The translations under genes were made by a program, and so were the position numbers. A stretch of DNA of 64,000 nt from Paucibacter sp. DJ2R-2. Lineage in GTDB: Bacteria > Pseudomonadota > Gammaproteobacteria > Burkholderiales > Burkholderiaceae_C. Shown piece by piece: positions 10,857-20,934 of the stretch (position 1 is its first letter; each line of letters opens with the position of its first letter). The DNA lies in assembly GCF_025717675.1 (NCBI RefSeq), contig NZ_JAJIRT010000006.1:124001-188000 (forward strand), read 5' to 3'. The notes below the pieces were generated by a model. The model saw only the letters and a program-made list of their open reading frames with translations, was not told where the DNA came from and ran no database searches.

Positions 10857-13800
10857 TCAGTCACCACCGGGCTGCAGTGCCAAGTCGGCCACGGACGCAT
10901 GGTCCTCAGCAGGCTGAGTCTTGGGTTTACGCTCACGCACCAGGTAGGAGTACAGCACCGGCACTACCACCAAGGTCAGCAGGGTTGAGGTGATGACGCC
11001 GCCGATGATGGCCCGACCCATGGGCGCTTGCACCTCACCGCCCTGGTTGAAGGCAATCGCCATGGGCAGCATGCCGAAGACCATGGCGGCCGTGGTCATG
11101 ATGATGGGGCGCATGCGCACCAGGCCGGCCTCCAACAGCGCCTCGGGAATGGTGGCTCCGCCCTTGCGTGCGTGGTTGGCGAAATCGATCAGCAGGATGG
11201 CGTTCTTGGTTACCAGGCCCATCAGCATGACCAGACCGATCATGGAGAAGACATTGAGCGTCGAACCGGTGATCAGCAAGGCCAGCATCACGCCGATCAA
11301 GGACAGAGGCAGGGAGGCCATGATGGCAATCGGTTGCACAAAGCTGCCGAACTGGCTGGCCAGCACGATGTAGATGAAGATCACCGCCAGACCCATGGCA
11401 GCCAGCAAGCCCTTGAAGGCCTCGTTCTGCTGTTTGCCGGCACCGTCGACATTGAACTGCACACCGGGTGGCAGCTCCATGGACTTGATGATCTTCTGCA
11501 CATCGGCATTGACATCGCCCGAGGGGCGGCCCTCGGTGCCGGCGAACACCGCCTCGCGGCGCTGCAGGTTCTGACGGCGGATCACCTCAGGGTTGAACAC
11601 CGATTCAATGGTGGCCACCTGATCGAGCGAGATCGGCGAGCCGTCCTTGGCAAAGGCCACGGGCAGCTTGAGCATCTGCTCAACGCGCTGACGCTGCTCA
11701 ACCGGCAGACGCAGCAAGACTTCGACCTGGTTGCCATCCGGCGTGGTCCAGTAGGTCGCCACCTCGCCGTTGACGTAGGCACGCAGCGAGGCGGCCACCT
11801 GAGGCGCGGTCAGGCCCAGCTCGCGAACGGCCGAGTCCTTGAGCTTGACGGCAAAGGCAGGCAGGCCCGGCTTGACCGTGGTCTCGACATCGACCGCGCC
11901 CTTGACCGCCTTGATTTTGGCCACCAAGTCGTTGGCCACCTGAGTCAGCGCTTCCGGGTCATTGCCCAGCAAGGTGATCCAGATCGAGCGGTCGCCGCCG
12001 ACGCTGGCGTCGACGCCGGGGATCTTGGCAATCTCGGCGCGGATCGCGTCTTCGATCTGCTTCTGGCTGCGCTTGCGGTCCTTGCGGTCCACCAGCGAGA
12101 TGTTCAGCGAGGCCTGGTTGCGGCCGGTGGCCATGCCCTCGCCGGTACCGCCGACCACGGTGGACACCGTCTTGATCTCCGGGTAGCGGCTCAGCAACTC
12201 TTCCACCTGCAAGACCTTGGCATTGCTGCGTTCCAGGCTGGAGGCCACAGGCAGGCGCAGATTGATTTGCGTGAAGCTGTCGTCCGTCTTGGGCGCGAAC
12301 TCGCTGCCGACAAAGCCGCTGAGTACCAAGGCCAGCACGAAGCTGCCGCCGCCGGCCATCATGACCAGTCCGCGCGGTGTGATGGTGGCCAGGCGCAGGC
12401 GGCGCGGGGCGCTGCGGTCGCGTTGCCCCTCAGCATTGAAGGGGCGAGCCCAGACCGGGATCGGCAAGGCAAACAGGCGATAACGGCGGCTCGAGAAGGC
12501 CCAGCGAATCAGACGCTCGTAGACCCGGTGCAGCACATCCATGCCATGGTCGGTGGCCCGGATCAGATGGCCGATCACCGGAATCTTCTTGACGTAGTGG
12601 CTCGGCGGATCCTTCCAGATCGAGCTCAGCATGGGGTCGAGCGTGAAGCTGACGAACAAGCTCACCAGCACCGCCACTGCCACGGTGATGCCGAAGGGGT
12701 AGAAGAACTTGCCGATGATGCCGCCCATGAAGGCCACCGGCACGAACACAGCGCAGATGGCAAAGGTGGTGGCCATCACCGCCAGACCGATCTCATTGGT
12801 GCCATCGAAGGCGGCTTGCCGGTGGCTCTTGCCCATGCCGACATGGCGCACGATGTTCTCGCGCACGACGATGGCGTCATCGATCAGCAAGCCGATGCAC
12901 AGGGAGAGCGCCATCATGGTCATGAAGTTCAACGTGAAGCCGAAGGCATGGACGGCGATGAAGCTGGAGATCACCGCGATCGGCAGGGTCAAGCCGGTGA
13001 TGATGGTCGAGCGCCAGCTGTGCAGGAACAGGAAGACGATGGCCACGGTCAGCAGCGCGCCTTCGACCAGGGTGTGCTTGAGGCCGTTGAGCGAGTCCTT
13101 GACGTTGTCGCTGGAGGCAAAGATCAGGTTCAGCTCCACATCCTTGGGCAAGGTCTTGCGCAGCTCGGCCATGGCCTCCTTGACACCCTCGCCGGTGTTG
13201 ACGATGTTGGCGTCCTGCTGCTTGAAAACATTGAAGGTGATGGCCTGGGCACCGTTGATGCGGGCCAGGCTGTCGGGCTCACGCTCGCGCTCGACCAGCT
13301 GACCCAGATCACCCAGGGTCAGCACCAGATTGCCACGCCGCGCCACCACCACTTTGGCAAAAGCCTTGGGGTCCTTGACCCGGCCTTCGACGCGCAGGAT
13401 GGCATCGGCGCTCTTGTCCGAGATCAGGCCCACCGGCTGGTCGACATTGGCCTCGCGCAGAGCGGTGGCGATTTCGGCCGGGGTCACGTTGTAGGCACGC
13501 AGGCGCAGCGGATCCAGATCGATGCGCACCTCGCGCGCCACCATGCCGCCCACGTCCACACGGGCCACGCCGTCGACACGGCCCAGTCGCTTGGCGATGA
13601 TGAGCTCGCTCATCATCGACAGCTCGCGCGCCGGCCGGGTCTTGCTCATCAGCGCGGCCAGCACCACGGGCTGGTTGTCTTCCATCTGGGCGCGCGCCAC
13701 GGTCGGCGTCTTCGCATCCTTGGGGAAGGCGGCCTGAGCCAGGGAGACGCGGTCCCGCACCTCCTGCATGGCCCGACCCATATCGGTGTTCAGACCGAAC

Positions 13801-14081
13801 TCGACCTGGGCTTGAACACGGCCTTCGAAGCTGCGCGAGAGCACTTTCTCGACGCCAGCAATCGTGTTCAGTGCTTCTTCCAGGGGCTTGGCAATTTCAC
13901 GTTCCACGGCCTCGGGCGAAGCGCCCGGATAGCGCACATCGACCGAGGCGACCGGGATGGAAATATCCGGCATGTTCTCCACACCCAGCTTGGCGTAGGA
14001 GAACAGACCCAGCACACACAGAGCCACCATCACCATGGTGGCGAAGACCGGGTTTTGAATCGAGACGCGCGTCATCCACAT
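10857..14081 (-). CDS. RND efflux permease, HAE-1 type
   Basis: Inner-membrane proton-driven pump that captures drugs, detergents or other hydrophobic compounds and passes them to an outer-membrane channel. At 1074 residues it is a full AcrB-type protein with 12 expected membrane helices. The N-terminus has FATMVMVALCVLGLFSYAKL. The proton-relay acidic pair is in GLLIDDAIVVREN (TM4). The central cytoplasmic loop is somewhat long and basic (around YRLFALPIPVWARP to RRLRL). It lies 11 nt after its adaptor gene. No TolC-type channel or regulator gene is nearby, so it must use a channel encoded elsewhere. Substrate not predictable. Confidence 0.92.
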   Translation of the reverse strand: MWMTRVSIQNPVFATMVMVALCVLGLFSYAKLGVENMPDISIPVASVDVRYPGASPEAVEREIAKPLEEALNTIAGVEKVLSRSFEGRVQAQVEFGLNTDMGRAMQEVRDRVSLAQAAFPKDAKTPTVARAQMEDNQPVVLAALMSKTRPARELSMMSELIIAKRLGRVDGVARVDVGGMVAREVRIDLDPLRLRAYNVTPAEIATALREANVDQPVGLISDKSADAILRVEGRVKDPKAFAKVVVARRGNLVLTLGDLGQLVEREREPDSLARINGAQAITFNVFKQQDANIVNTGEGVKEAMAELRKTLPKDVELNLIFASSDNVKDSLNGLKHTLVEGALLTVAIVFLFLHSWRSTIITGLTLPIAVISSFIAVHAFGFTLNFMTMMALSLCIGLLIDDAIVVRENIVRHVGMGKSHRQAAFDGTNEIGLAVMATTFAICAVFVPVAFMGGIIGKFFYPFGITVAVAVLVSLFVSFTLDPMLSSIWKDPPSHYVKKIPVIGHLIRATDHGMDVLHRVYERLIRWAFSSRRYRLFALPIPVWARPFNAEGQRDRSAPRRLRLATITPRGLVMMAGGGSFVLALVLSGFVGSEFAPKTDDSFTQINLRLPVASSLERSNAKVLQVEELLSRYPEIKTVSTVVGGTGEGMATGRNQASLNISLVDRKDRKRSQKQIEDAIRAEIAKIPGVDASVGGDRSIWITLLGNDPEALTQVANDLVAKIKAVKGAVDVETTVKPGLPAFAVKLKDSAVRELGLTAPQVAASLRAYVNGEVATYWTTPDGNQVEVLLRLPVEQRQRVEQMLKLPVAFAKDGSPISLDQVATIESVFNPEVIRRQNLQRREAVFAGTEGRPSGDVNADVQKIIKSMELPPGVQFNVDGAGKQQNEAFKGLLAAMGLAVIFIYIVLASQFGSFVQPIAIMASLPLSLIGVMLALLITGSTLNVFSMIGLVMLMGLVTKNAILLIDFANHARKGGATIPEALLEAGLVRMRPIIMTTAAMVFGMLPMAIAFNQGGEVQAPMGRAIIGGVITSTLLTLVVVPVLYSYLVRERKPKTQPAEDHASVADLALQPGGD

Positions 14082-14092
14082 GGTGCCGCTCC

Positions 14093-15244
14093 TCAGTTCG
14101 CGGCGGCCGAGGCCACCTTGGTCTTGGCCGGCACCACGGTCGCCTTGGCGCCCTCGCGCAAGTTATCGAAGCGGGCCGACAGCACCTGGGCGGCCGGCGT
14201 CAGGCCTTGCAGCACCTCGACCCGCCCTTCCCGCGCGTCGCGTCGGCCGGTGGTGACGATGCGGCGCACCAGGGCACCGTTTTCGATCAGCCAGACCTGC
14301 TCCTGACCTGCATTGCTGCTCACCGCCGTCTCCGGCACGGTCAAACGCTGGGCTTCATCGGCCAGTTCGACGCGGGCCCCCGCATACTGGCCGGCCCGGA
14401 ATTCTTCCTTGGGATTGGCGAGTTCCAGGGTCACGCCGATGGAGCGTGTGCCGGGCTCGGCGGCCGGGGCAATGCGGCTGATCCGGGCCTGCACCGGCTC
14501 GTCATGACCCTCGACCTTGACGCGCACCGCCATGCCCGGTTTGAGCCGGCTGACCTCATGCGTGCCGACCAAGCCGGCCAACTCCAAGCGGCTCAAGTCC
14601 ACGATGCTGAGCACCTGTTGCTCCGGCGCCAGCTTTTCGCCAGCCACCGCATGGCGCTTGGACACCACACCACTGATCGGCGCCACCAGGGCCGCCTGGC
14701 GCAGGGTCACCTGGGCCGTGTCGAGCTGCGCCTTGGCCGCATGGAGCTGGCCACGGGCGGCTTCCAGGCTGGCCCGCGAGCTGTCCAGGGCCGTGCTGGC
14801 AATGAATTTCTGATCAGCCAGGCCTTGGTTGGCCTTGAACTGGCGCTCTGCCTGATCCAGCTGCGCACGGGCAGACTCCACACTGGCGCTGCGTTCGGCG
14901 ATGCGGTAACGCAGCTCTTCCAGATCGACCTGCCCGAGAGCCTGACCGGCGCGCACCCGGCTGCCCTCGGCCACGGCCAGGCTCAGCAAAGTGCCGCTGG
15001 ACTTGGCCCGAACCACGGCCGTATTGGGGGCGACCAGGGGGCCGGAGAACTCGATCTGAGCCGGCATGCTGGTCATGGTGGGCTTGACCACCTCGCGGGG
15101 CACAAACTCCAGGGTCAGCTTGGCAGGCCCCTCCTCGCCCGGCTTCTTGGCGGCGTCAGCGCCTTTGCTTGCCCACACCGTCACACCCGCGCCACCAGCC
15201 AAAAGCACTGCAGCGATGCCACCGATCAGCCATTGTTTGCGCAT
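14093..15244 (-). CDS. RND efflux periplasmic adaptor (membrane fusion protein)
   Basis: Bridges the inner-membrane pump and the outer-membrane channel. A hydrophobic anchor (KQWLIGGIAAVLLAGGAGVTV) sits at the N-terminus, followed by a lipoyl half-motif around VVRAKSSGTLLSLAV, a coiled-coil hairpin rich in Ala/Gln (about residues 120-190), a second lipoyl half (ALVAPISGVVSKR) and a beta-barrel domain. It has 383 residues. I chose the ATG at 15244 because GGGGGA lies just before it; the ATG at 15256 has no ribosome site. First gene of the two-gene pump operon. There is no lipobox cysteine, unlike the second pump's adaptor at 39601-40779. Confidence 0.9.
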   Translation of the reverse strand: MRKQWLIGGIAAVLLAGGAGVTVWASKGADAAKKPGEEGPAKLTLEFVPREVVKPTMTSMPAQIEFSGPLVAPNTAVVRAKSSGTLLSLAVAEGSRVRAGQALGQVDLEELRYRIAERSASVESARAQLDQAERQFKANQGLADQKFIASTALDSSRASLEAARGQLHAAKAQLDTAQVTLRQAALVAPISGVVSKRHAVAGEKLAPEQQVLSIVDLSRLELAGLVGTHEVSRLKPGMAVRVKVEGHDEPVQARISRIAPAAEPGTRSIGVTLELANPKEEFRAGQYAGARVELADEAQRLTVPETAVSSNAGQEQVWLIENGALVRRIVTTGRRDAREGRVEVLQGLTPAAQVLSARFDNLREGAKATVVPAKTKVASAAAN

Positions 15245-15385
15245 GGAGTCCCCCATTCATCTGTCAAAACCACAAAGTGGCCGCAGTGTAGGAAGACGAG
15301 GGGCCTGGGGCTGGCCACTTGCGACGAAACGCGGAAAGCCGGGAACGATCTGCGCGGGCTTGCGATCACCGGACCGCCGCCGGCT

Positions 15386-16633
15386 TCAGGGCGCCGGGGC
15401 TTGGCGCTCGCAGACCAGGCTGCGCCAGGCGCAAGCGGCACCGGCCAGCGCGCACAGCGCCGCCGCCCAGAACACGGCCGGGAAGCCATGCCGAGCCACC
15501 AACCAAGCGCCCCCCAGACTGCCCAACACGCCCGACAGCCCATAGCCCAGGACTGAATACAGTGCCTGGCCACGGCCGCGCAGGCGGCCCGGGAAGTAGC
15601 GAGTGATCAGGGCGATGCAGGCCGTGTGCTGGGCTGCGAAAGTGACGGCGTGAGCACATTGGGCCAGCAGCAGCAAGCCCAGGCTGGCCCCGAAGGCCGC
15701 CGTCATGGCGAAGCGCAGCGCCGCCAGCAAGGCCGCTGCCAGCAGCCAATGGTGCAAGGTGGCTCGTTCCAAGAGGCGGCCCGAGAAGGCAAACCAGAAG
15801 ATCTCCACCACCACCGAGATCGCCCACAGGCCACCGATCACTGGCTTGCTGTAACCCAGAGCATCGAGATAGAGGCTGAAAAAGGCGTACAGCGCCGAAT
15901 GCGCCAGCACCGTCAGGAAGACGCCCAGAAAGAACCAGCGCACCTCGGCACGGGCAAACACGGCAAGCACCGAGTCGCTGCCCTCGGTCGCCGCGGCTGC
16001 GCTGCGTGCGGCAGAGCTGGGCCGCGCCTGCAGCGGCATGCGCCAGGCCATCAGCACCACCAAGGACAGCAAGGCAAAGGTCGTCAGCGCAAACCAGCGC
16101 ATGCCGAAATGCTCGTACCACCAACCGGCCAGCACCACGGTGGCCAGAAAACCGATCGAGCCCCACATGCGAACACGCCCATAACGGCGCGTGTCCATGC
16201 CGCCGTCGGCCGTGCTCAGATGGCTGGCCACCACGGTTTCGGTCAAGGGCACGATGGCCGCATTGAAGCTGAACATCAGGAAGGTGGCGATCACCAATGT
16301 CGCCAAACTCGGCGGCAGCAGGAAGCCCGCGCCGGCGATGCAGCTGGCCAAGGCCGTCCAGCGGATGATCTGCACGCGCTGGCCGGTGCGGTCGGCCAGG
16401 GCGCCCCAGGCGTAGGGCGCGAACAAACGCGTCCAACTGGACAGGGACACCAGCAAGCCGATGGCGAAGACCGGCAGGCCCAGCTCTTTGTACCAGAGCG
16501 GGGCGTAAGGATTAAAGCCGCCGATGGCGGCGAAGTAGGCGCAAGACAGGGCCGCGCTGGCGGCCAAGGTGCGGGCCGAAGCGCCGCCGCGCGGCAGACC
16601 GAAGCTGCCGGAGCCGCTCAGCGGCTCGGTCAT
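15386..16633 (-). CDS. MFS transporter (HcaT / phenylpropionate-permease-like)
   Basis: Twelve-helix major facilitator of 415 residues. Its features recall the MFS_1-like group that includes HcaT (3-phenylpropionate permease) and nucleoside permeases: [15 protein letters not shown] in the first helix region, [15 protein letters not shown] between helices 2 and 3, and [12 protein letters not shown]. Its ATG overlaps the aroC stop by 4 nt (ATGA), so the two genes are translationally coupled. This pairing with chorismate synthase recurs in related bacteria but does not reveal the substrate. Confidence 0.85.
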   Translation of the reverse strand: MTEPLSGSGSFGLPRGGASARTLAASAALSCAYFAAIGGFNPYAPLWYKELGLPVFAIGLLVSLSSWTRLFAPYAWGALADRTGQRVQIIRWTALASCIAGAGFLLPPSLATLVIATFLMFSFNAAIVPLTETVVASHLSTADGGMDTRRYGRVRMWGSIGFLATVVLAGWWYEHFGMRWFALTTFALLSLVVLMAWRMPLQARPSSAARSAAAATEGSDSVLAVFARAEVRWFFLGVFLTVLAHSALYAFFSLYLDALGYSKPVIGGLWAISVVVEIFWFAFSGRLLERATLHHWLLAAALLAALRFAMTAAFGASLGLLLLAQCAHAVTFAAQHTACIALITRYFPGRLRGRGQALYSVLGYGLSGVLGSLGGAWLVARHGFPAVFWAAALCALAGAACAWRSLVCERQAPAP

Positions 16634-17763
16634 TCAGGCAATCCGTCCGAGCCCGCAGCGGCTTCGGGGCGCGCCCCGGGGATCGGTGCCAGCGGCAGCG
16701 CCACATCGCCGCATTGCGCGCGGTGGCGCAGCACATGGTCCATCAACACCAGGGCCAGCATGGCCTCGGCGATCGGCGTGGCACGGATGCCCACGCAGGG
16801 GTCGTGGCGGCCAAAGGTTTCGACCACGGCCGGCTCACCGGCCCGGTTGATCGAGGCCTTGGGGCTGCGAATCGAGCTGGTCGGCTTGATGGCGATGGAG
16901 GCGACGATGTCCTGACCGGTCGAAATGCCGCCCAACATGCCGCCGGCGTTGTTGCTGGCAAAGCCGAGCGGGGTCAGCTCATCGCCATGCTCGCTGCCGC
17001 GCTGGGCCACCACGCCGAAGCCGGCGCCGATCTCCACGCCCTTGACCGCGTTGATGCCCATCAGGGCGTAGGCAATGTCGGCATCGAGCTTGTCGAACAG
17101 AGGCTCGCCCAGACCCACCGGCACGCCGGTGGCCTCGACGCGGATGCGCGCGCCGACCGAATCGCCGGATTTGCGCAGCGCATCCATATACGCCTCCAAC
17201 TCGGCGATTTTGCTGACATTGGCGGCGAAGAAGGGGTTGTTGCCCACATGCTGCCAGCCCTCGAAAGGGATATCAATCTCGCCCAGCTGGGTCATGCAGC
17301 CACGGAACTCGGTGCCGAATTTCTCTTTCAGCCATTTGCGCGCCACAGCGCCGGCGCCAACCATGGGCGCGGTCAGGCGGGCCGAGGAGCGGCCGCCGCC
17401 GCGCGGGTCGCGCAGGCCGTACTTGCGGTAGTAGCTGTAATCGGCGTGGCCCGGACGGAAGCTGTCCAGAATATTGCCGTAGTCCTTGCTGCGCTGGTCG
17501 GTGTTCTTGATCAGCAGGCAGATGGGGGTGCCGGTGGTAAAGCCCTCATAGACGCCGGAGAGGATCTCGACGGCATCGGGCTCGTTGCGCTGGGTCACAT
17601 GGCGGCTGGTGCCGGGGCGGCGGCGGTCCAGTTCAGGCTGAATGTCGGCCTCGCTCAGGGCCAGGCCGGGGGGGCAGCCGTCGATCACGCAACCGATGGC
17701 CGGGCCATGGCTCTCGCCAAAATTCGTGACCCGGAACAATTCGCCGAAAGTGCTGCCTGACAT
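16630..17763 (-). CDS. aroC: Chorismate synthase
   Basis: Converts 5-enolpyruvylshikimate 3-phosphate to chorismate, the last step of the shikimate pathway, using reduced FMN. The 377 residues are near E. coli AroC (361). Signatures are the N-terminal [40 protein letters not shown] and [11 protein letters not shown]. The C-terminal tail is extended and Pro/Ala-rich. It is on the minus strand with the MFS gene overlapping its stop. The start at 17763 is supported by alignment at [12 protein letters not shown]. Confidence 0.97.
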   Translation of the reverse strand: MSGSTFGELFRVTNFGESHGPAIGCVIDGCPPGLALSEADIQPELDRRRPGTSRHVTQRNEPDAVEILSGVYEGFTTGTPICLLIKNTDQRSKDYGNILDSFRPGHADYSYYRKYGLRDPRGGGRSSARLTAPMVGAGAVARKWLKEKFGTEFRGCMTQLGEIDIPFEGWQHVGNNPFFAANVSKIAELEAYMDALRKSGDSVGARIRVEATGVPVGLGEPLFDKLDADIAYALMGINAVKGVEIGAGFGVVAQRGSEHGDELTPLGFASNNAGGMLGGISTGQDIVASIAIKPTSSIRSPKASINRAGEPAVVETFGRHDPCVGIRATPIAEAMLALVLMDHVLRHRAQCGDVALPLAPIPGARPEAAAGSDGLPE

Positions 17764-17798
17764 GGGAATCCTGTGCTGCCTGAAGCGCAGGATTCTAC

Positions 17799-17827
17799 GG
17801 GCAGGCCGAGTGAAGCCCGGCCTGCCC
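17799..17827 (-). terminator. Hairpin after metalloprotease gene
   Basis: GGGCAGGCC / GGCCTGCCC, a 9-bp stem with 11-nt loop in the gap between the protease stop and aroC start. There is no T-run, so it is a weak terminator at best. Confidence 0.4.
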
Positions 17828-17850
17828 GCCGCCGCAGCGTTACAAGCTCA

Positions 17851-19737
17851 TCAAGGCGTGACCGTGGCGGTGACCGTCACGCCGCTGTAGGCCGCATAGG
17901 CCTGCACACCGACGATGTAGGTGGCCGCCGTCGGCGCGGTGATGGCGCAGCTCTCGTTGCTGGTCGAGCCATCGCTCTTGCAGGCATAGCTGCTGGTGCT
18001 GGGCTTGGCCGTCTTCTGCACAAACAGATCGGCATCGCCGTTGACGCCCTGCAGGGTGACGGTCAGCTTGGACGCAGCGCTGGGCAGGGTGATGGCGTAA
18101 TAGGTCCAGCTGCCTGTGGCCGCGCTCTGATTGGCCAGAGGCACGCCGCTGCTCAGCGGGGTGGGCGGGGTGTCGGGCACGCCGCCGGTCAGGCTGCCCT
18201 TGAGCGCGTAATAGCCGACCGAGGAATAGTTCGAAAAACCGTTCTGCGGCGTGCCCTCAGCGCCGCCTTGGATCTTGATCTGGTAGCTGCCCGCCGCCAA
18301 AGCCAGGTTCTTGAACTCGGCCGAGCGATTGACCGACAGATTGCTGCGCGCCACCTGCTGGCCGCTGCCGTTGAGGATGACTGCATCGACATCCAGCATG
18401 CGCAGGTACTCGATGGGATCGACACGCAAGTTCAAAGTGCCGGCGGTGGCGACATTGAAGCTGAAGACGTCGCTGTCGGTGTTGCGCTCGATTTGCCCCC
18501 AGTTGTCCAGCGGGTTGATCTCACCACCGGCGCGCAACTGCAGCGGCTTGCCACTGGCGTTGTCGTCGGCCACATAGGGCACCGACTCATTGACCGTCAT
18601 GATGCGGAAATCGTCTTCCTGGTTGTTGGCCGTGCTGTACTCGCCGCGGCTCCAAGTGAAGAGCTGGTTGGCCCAGGATCCGCCCATCCAATAGTTGCCC
18701 ATGATAGGCCCCCACTGGTAGGCGGCGATGCCCTCGTAGTACTCACCGCCGCTGCCGCCGCCGTCATGCGACATGCCCATCTGGTGGCCCACCTCGTGGG
18801 CGCCGGTCATGCCGATGCCATAGCCGTAGTCGAAACCGGCCGAAGGATTGCGGTAGAGCGTGCCGGCCGAGGTGGTGCCGAAGGAGCGCAGGGGCGCGAA
18901 GGAGCGGCCGTCCTGATTGACGAAATTGATGATGCCGGTGCGCAAGGTGTTGGCCGTGCGCGCTGCGTCATAGACCGCACGGTTGGTCGTGACGTTCATG
19001 TTCAGCATGCTGTACTGGTCGGCCACCGACTGCCAGGCCCGGTACATCTGCTCCTTGCTCACGCCGTTGAGCGGCGTGCTGCCACTCATCACCGCCGTGG
19101 TGTTGAGATAGAAAACCCAGGGGCTGCCGGGCTTGCTCTCCAACTTGGTGACGTCCTGGTTGGCATATGGGCCGATGTGCGGCGCCTGGCGCAAGGCCAT
19201 GGGGCTGTAGACCGGCGCGGCCACGGCCAGCGCGGTGATACCTTGAGCACGGTCGTAGTCCCGCTGGAACTCCTCTTCAAAATCCGGGAAGACCTTGGTG
19301 TAGGGGACTTCGCGCACGGTCACCTGACCTTTGGCACCATCGACCGCGCCCGTGCTGAACTCAAAGGCCTTGCGCTTGTCGTGCAAGGCAAGGTATCCCC
19401 CTAGGCTTTTGGCACTGCCCTTGAGGAAGAACACCGAGTTGCTGTTGCCCAGTGCATGGCCGGAAATCGACACCAGGCCGTTCTTGTCGAAGAAGTCCTG
19501 GATCTGCACCGCCAACGACTCGCTGCCCAGGGTGCGGAAGAAGGGGCTGCTGCTGCCACGGTGTTGCTGGCGCAGAGCATCGATCAGCTGCTCGCCGCTG
19601 CCGAGGTTCAGCACCATCGCGCTCTCGCGCGAAGCATCTTGCGCAGCGGCCGGCAGGCTCAGGCTGGCGAGCGAACTCAGGGCCAGAACGGCCGCGGGAA
19701 GCAGGGCAAGTTTCAAGGGGTTCTTGTGGGCAGGCAT
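17851..19737 (-). CDS. Secreted metzincin metalloprotease with C-terminal PPC domain
   Basis: Predicted extracellular zinc endopeptidase of 628 residues. A signal peptide covers about residues 1-32 (LKLALLPAAVLALSSLASL, then AAAQ). A propeptide-like N-terminal part follows. The zinc site is HEVGHQMGMSH (H314, E315, H318, H324), and GPIMG just downstream is the Met-turn, placing it in the metzincins near reprolysins (M12). The last ~100 residues form a bacterial pre-peptidase C-terminal domain (WTYYAITLP, then NGDADLFVQ), usually linked to secretion and removed on maturation. It is monocistronic, divergent from the amidase gene. Substrate unknown. Confidence 0.85.
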   Translation of the reverse strand: MPAHKNPLKLALLPAAVLALSSLASLSLPAAAQDASRESAMVLNLGSGEQLIDALRQQHRGSSSPFFRTLGSESLAVQIQDFFDKNGLVSISGHALGNSNSVFFLKGSAKSLGGYLALHDKRKAFEFSTGAVDGAKGQVTVREVPYTKVFPDFEEEFQRDYDRAQGITALAVAAPVYSPMALRQAPHIGPYANQDVTKLESKPGSPWVFYLNTTAVMSGSTPLNGVSKEQMYRAWQSVADQYSMLNMNVTTNRAVYDAARTANTLRTGIINFVNQDGRSFAPLRSFGTTSAGTLYRNPSAGFDYGYGIGMTGAHEVGHQMGMSHDGGGSGGEYYEGIAAYQWGPIMGNYWMGGSWANQLFTWSRGEYSTANNQEDDFRIMTVNESVPYVADDNASGKPLQLRAGGEINPLDNWGQIERNTDSDVFSFNVATAGTLNLRVDPIEYLRMLDVDAVILNGSGQQVARSNLSVNRSAEFKNLALAAGSYQIKIQGGAEGTPQNGFSNYSSVGYYALKGSLTGGVPDTPPTPLSSGVPLANQSAATGSWTYYAITLPSAASKLTVTLQGVNGDADLFVQKTAKPSTSSYACKSDGSTSNESCAITAPTAATYIVGVQAYAAYSGVTVTATVTP

Positions 19738-19822
19738 GGGAGTCTCCAGAGGTGGTTGTGCGCCGTCGGTTCAGGACCGAGGCTGCGCAGTGTCCTCAGC
19801 CCATCGGCGCTTGAACATAGAA

Positions 19823-19837
19823 ACATCTGACAGATGT
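19823..19837. repeat. 15-nt inverted repeat in divergent promoter region
   Basis: ACATCTG-A-CAGATGT lies in the 282-nt gap between the divergent protease and amidase genes, 86 nt from the protease start and 183 nt from the amidase start. It has the size of a dimeric regulator site. Nothing else recognisable was found in this gap. Confidence 0.4.
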
Positions 19838-20019
19838 CCGGGTCCCAGCAACACAGCGCCCGACTCGGTTCGCCGAACAATGAAAGACGCGATGAAAACC
19901 TGCTTTCGATCTTCCACGGAATCCGCGCCCGCAAAGGGTCGCCACCAATGGTCGGCTGCAGCTTGGCTTCGTAGAGTCCGGACGCAGGCCGCAGGCCCCA
20001 CCCGGAGGAGGAGACGCAC

Positions 20020-20934
20020 ATGAGCAGCACCCATCGAATCTCACGCGAGCAGGTGATCTACGCCATGTCTCGTGACAACCCACCCGTGCTCACGGTCGAC
20101 AGCGGCGAGCGCCTGCTGTTTGAAACCTGCGATTGCTTCCAGGACCAGATCGTCAGCGAAGACACGCCCTTCGAGGGCGTGGACTGGGCCCGCATCAACC
20201 CGGCCACCGGCCCGGTCTTCGTGCGCGGCGCCGAAGCCGGCGATGTGCTGGCCGTGGATATCGAGCACATCGAGGTGGGGAAGCGCGCCGTCATGGTCAC
20301 GGCGCCGGGCCTGGGCATCCTCGGCGATCGCTTCACCAAGGCCAGCATCCGCAGCATGGCCATCGAAGACGGGCAAGTGCTGATGCCAGGAGGCATCACC
20401 TTGCCTCTGCGCCCCATGATCGGCGTCATCGGCACAGCGCCGGCTGGCGAGGCGGTGTCCTGCGGCACGCCCGACGCCCACGGCGGCAATATGGACTGCA
20501 AGCTGATCAGCGCCGGCCACACGCTCTACCTGCCAGTGCAAGTGCCGGGCGCTCTGCTGGCAATGGGCGATCTGCACGCGGCCATGGGTGACGGCGAGGT
20601 CTCCGTCTGCGGGCTGGAGGTGGCCGGCGAGGTGCACATACGCCTGCGCCTGATCAAGACCGAGGCCGGCAAGGTCTGGCCCCTGCCTTTGCTGAGCACA
20701 CCCAGCCATGCCTACACCTTGGGTTCAGCGGTGCAGCTCGATGAGGCCGCCCTGCTGGCCAGCCGCCAGATGGTGGAGCTGCTGACGCGGCACGGCCGCT
20801 TGAGCGAGGTCGATGCGGTGAACCTGATGAGCATCGCCGGCAACTTGCAGATCTGCCAGATCGTCGACCCCAAGAAAACCTGCCGCTTCGAAATGCCCCA
20901 GGCCTTGCTGCAGCAGCTGGGGATTGCACTGTGA
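20020..20934 (+). CDS. Acetamidase/formamidase family protein
   Basis: Hydrolyses short amides to the acid and ammonia; cytosolic. At 304 residues it matches the FmdA/AmdA family: FETCDCFQDQ near residue 35, GPVFVRGAEAGDVLAVDI near 70, HGGNMDCKLISAGHTLYLPV near 155 and GDLHAAMGDGEVSVCGLEV near 190, all in the family order. A strong ribosome site (GGAGGAGGAG) precedes the ATG. Its stop overlaps the start of the next gene, an amino-acid/amine permease, so the pair is probably one operon for uptake and cleavage of an amide or amine-derived nitrogen compound. True substrate unknown. Confidence 0.88.
   Translation: MSSTHRISREQVIYAMSRDNPPVLTVDSGERLLFETCDCFQDQIVSEDTPFEGVDWARINPATGPVFVRGAEAGDVLAVDIEHIEVGKRAVMVTAPGLGILGDRFTKASIRSMAIEDGQVLMPGGITLPLRPMIGVIGTAPAGEAVSCGTPDAHGGNMDCKLISAGHTLYLPVQVPGALLAMGDLHAAMGDGEVSVCGLEVAGEVHIRLRLIKTEAGKVWPLPLLSTPSHAYTLGSAVQLDEAALLASRQMVELLTRHGRLSEVDAVNLMSIAGNLQICQIVDPKKTCRFEMPQALLQQLGIAL

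Noticed and set aside
11028-14306. 1092-codon plus-strand frame opposite the first RND pump
   Set aside because: Shadow of the permease and adaptor genes; no domain or signal motif, and rich in Gln, His, Asp and Gly.
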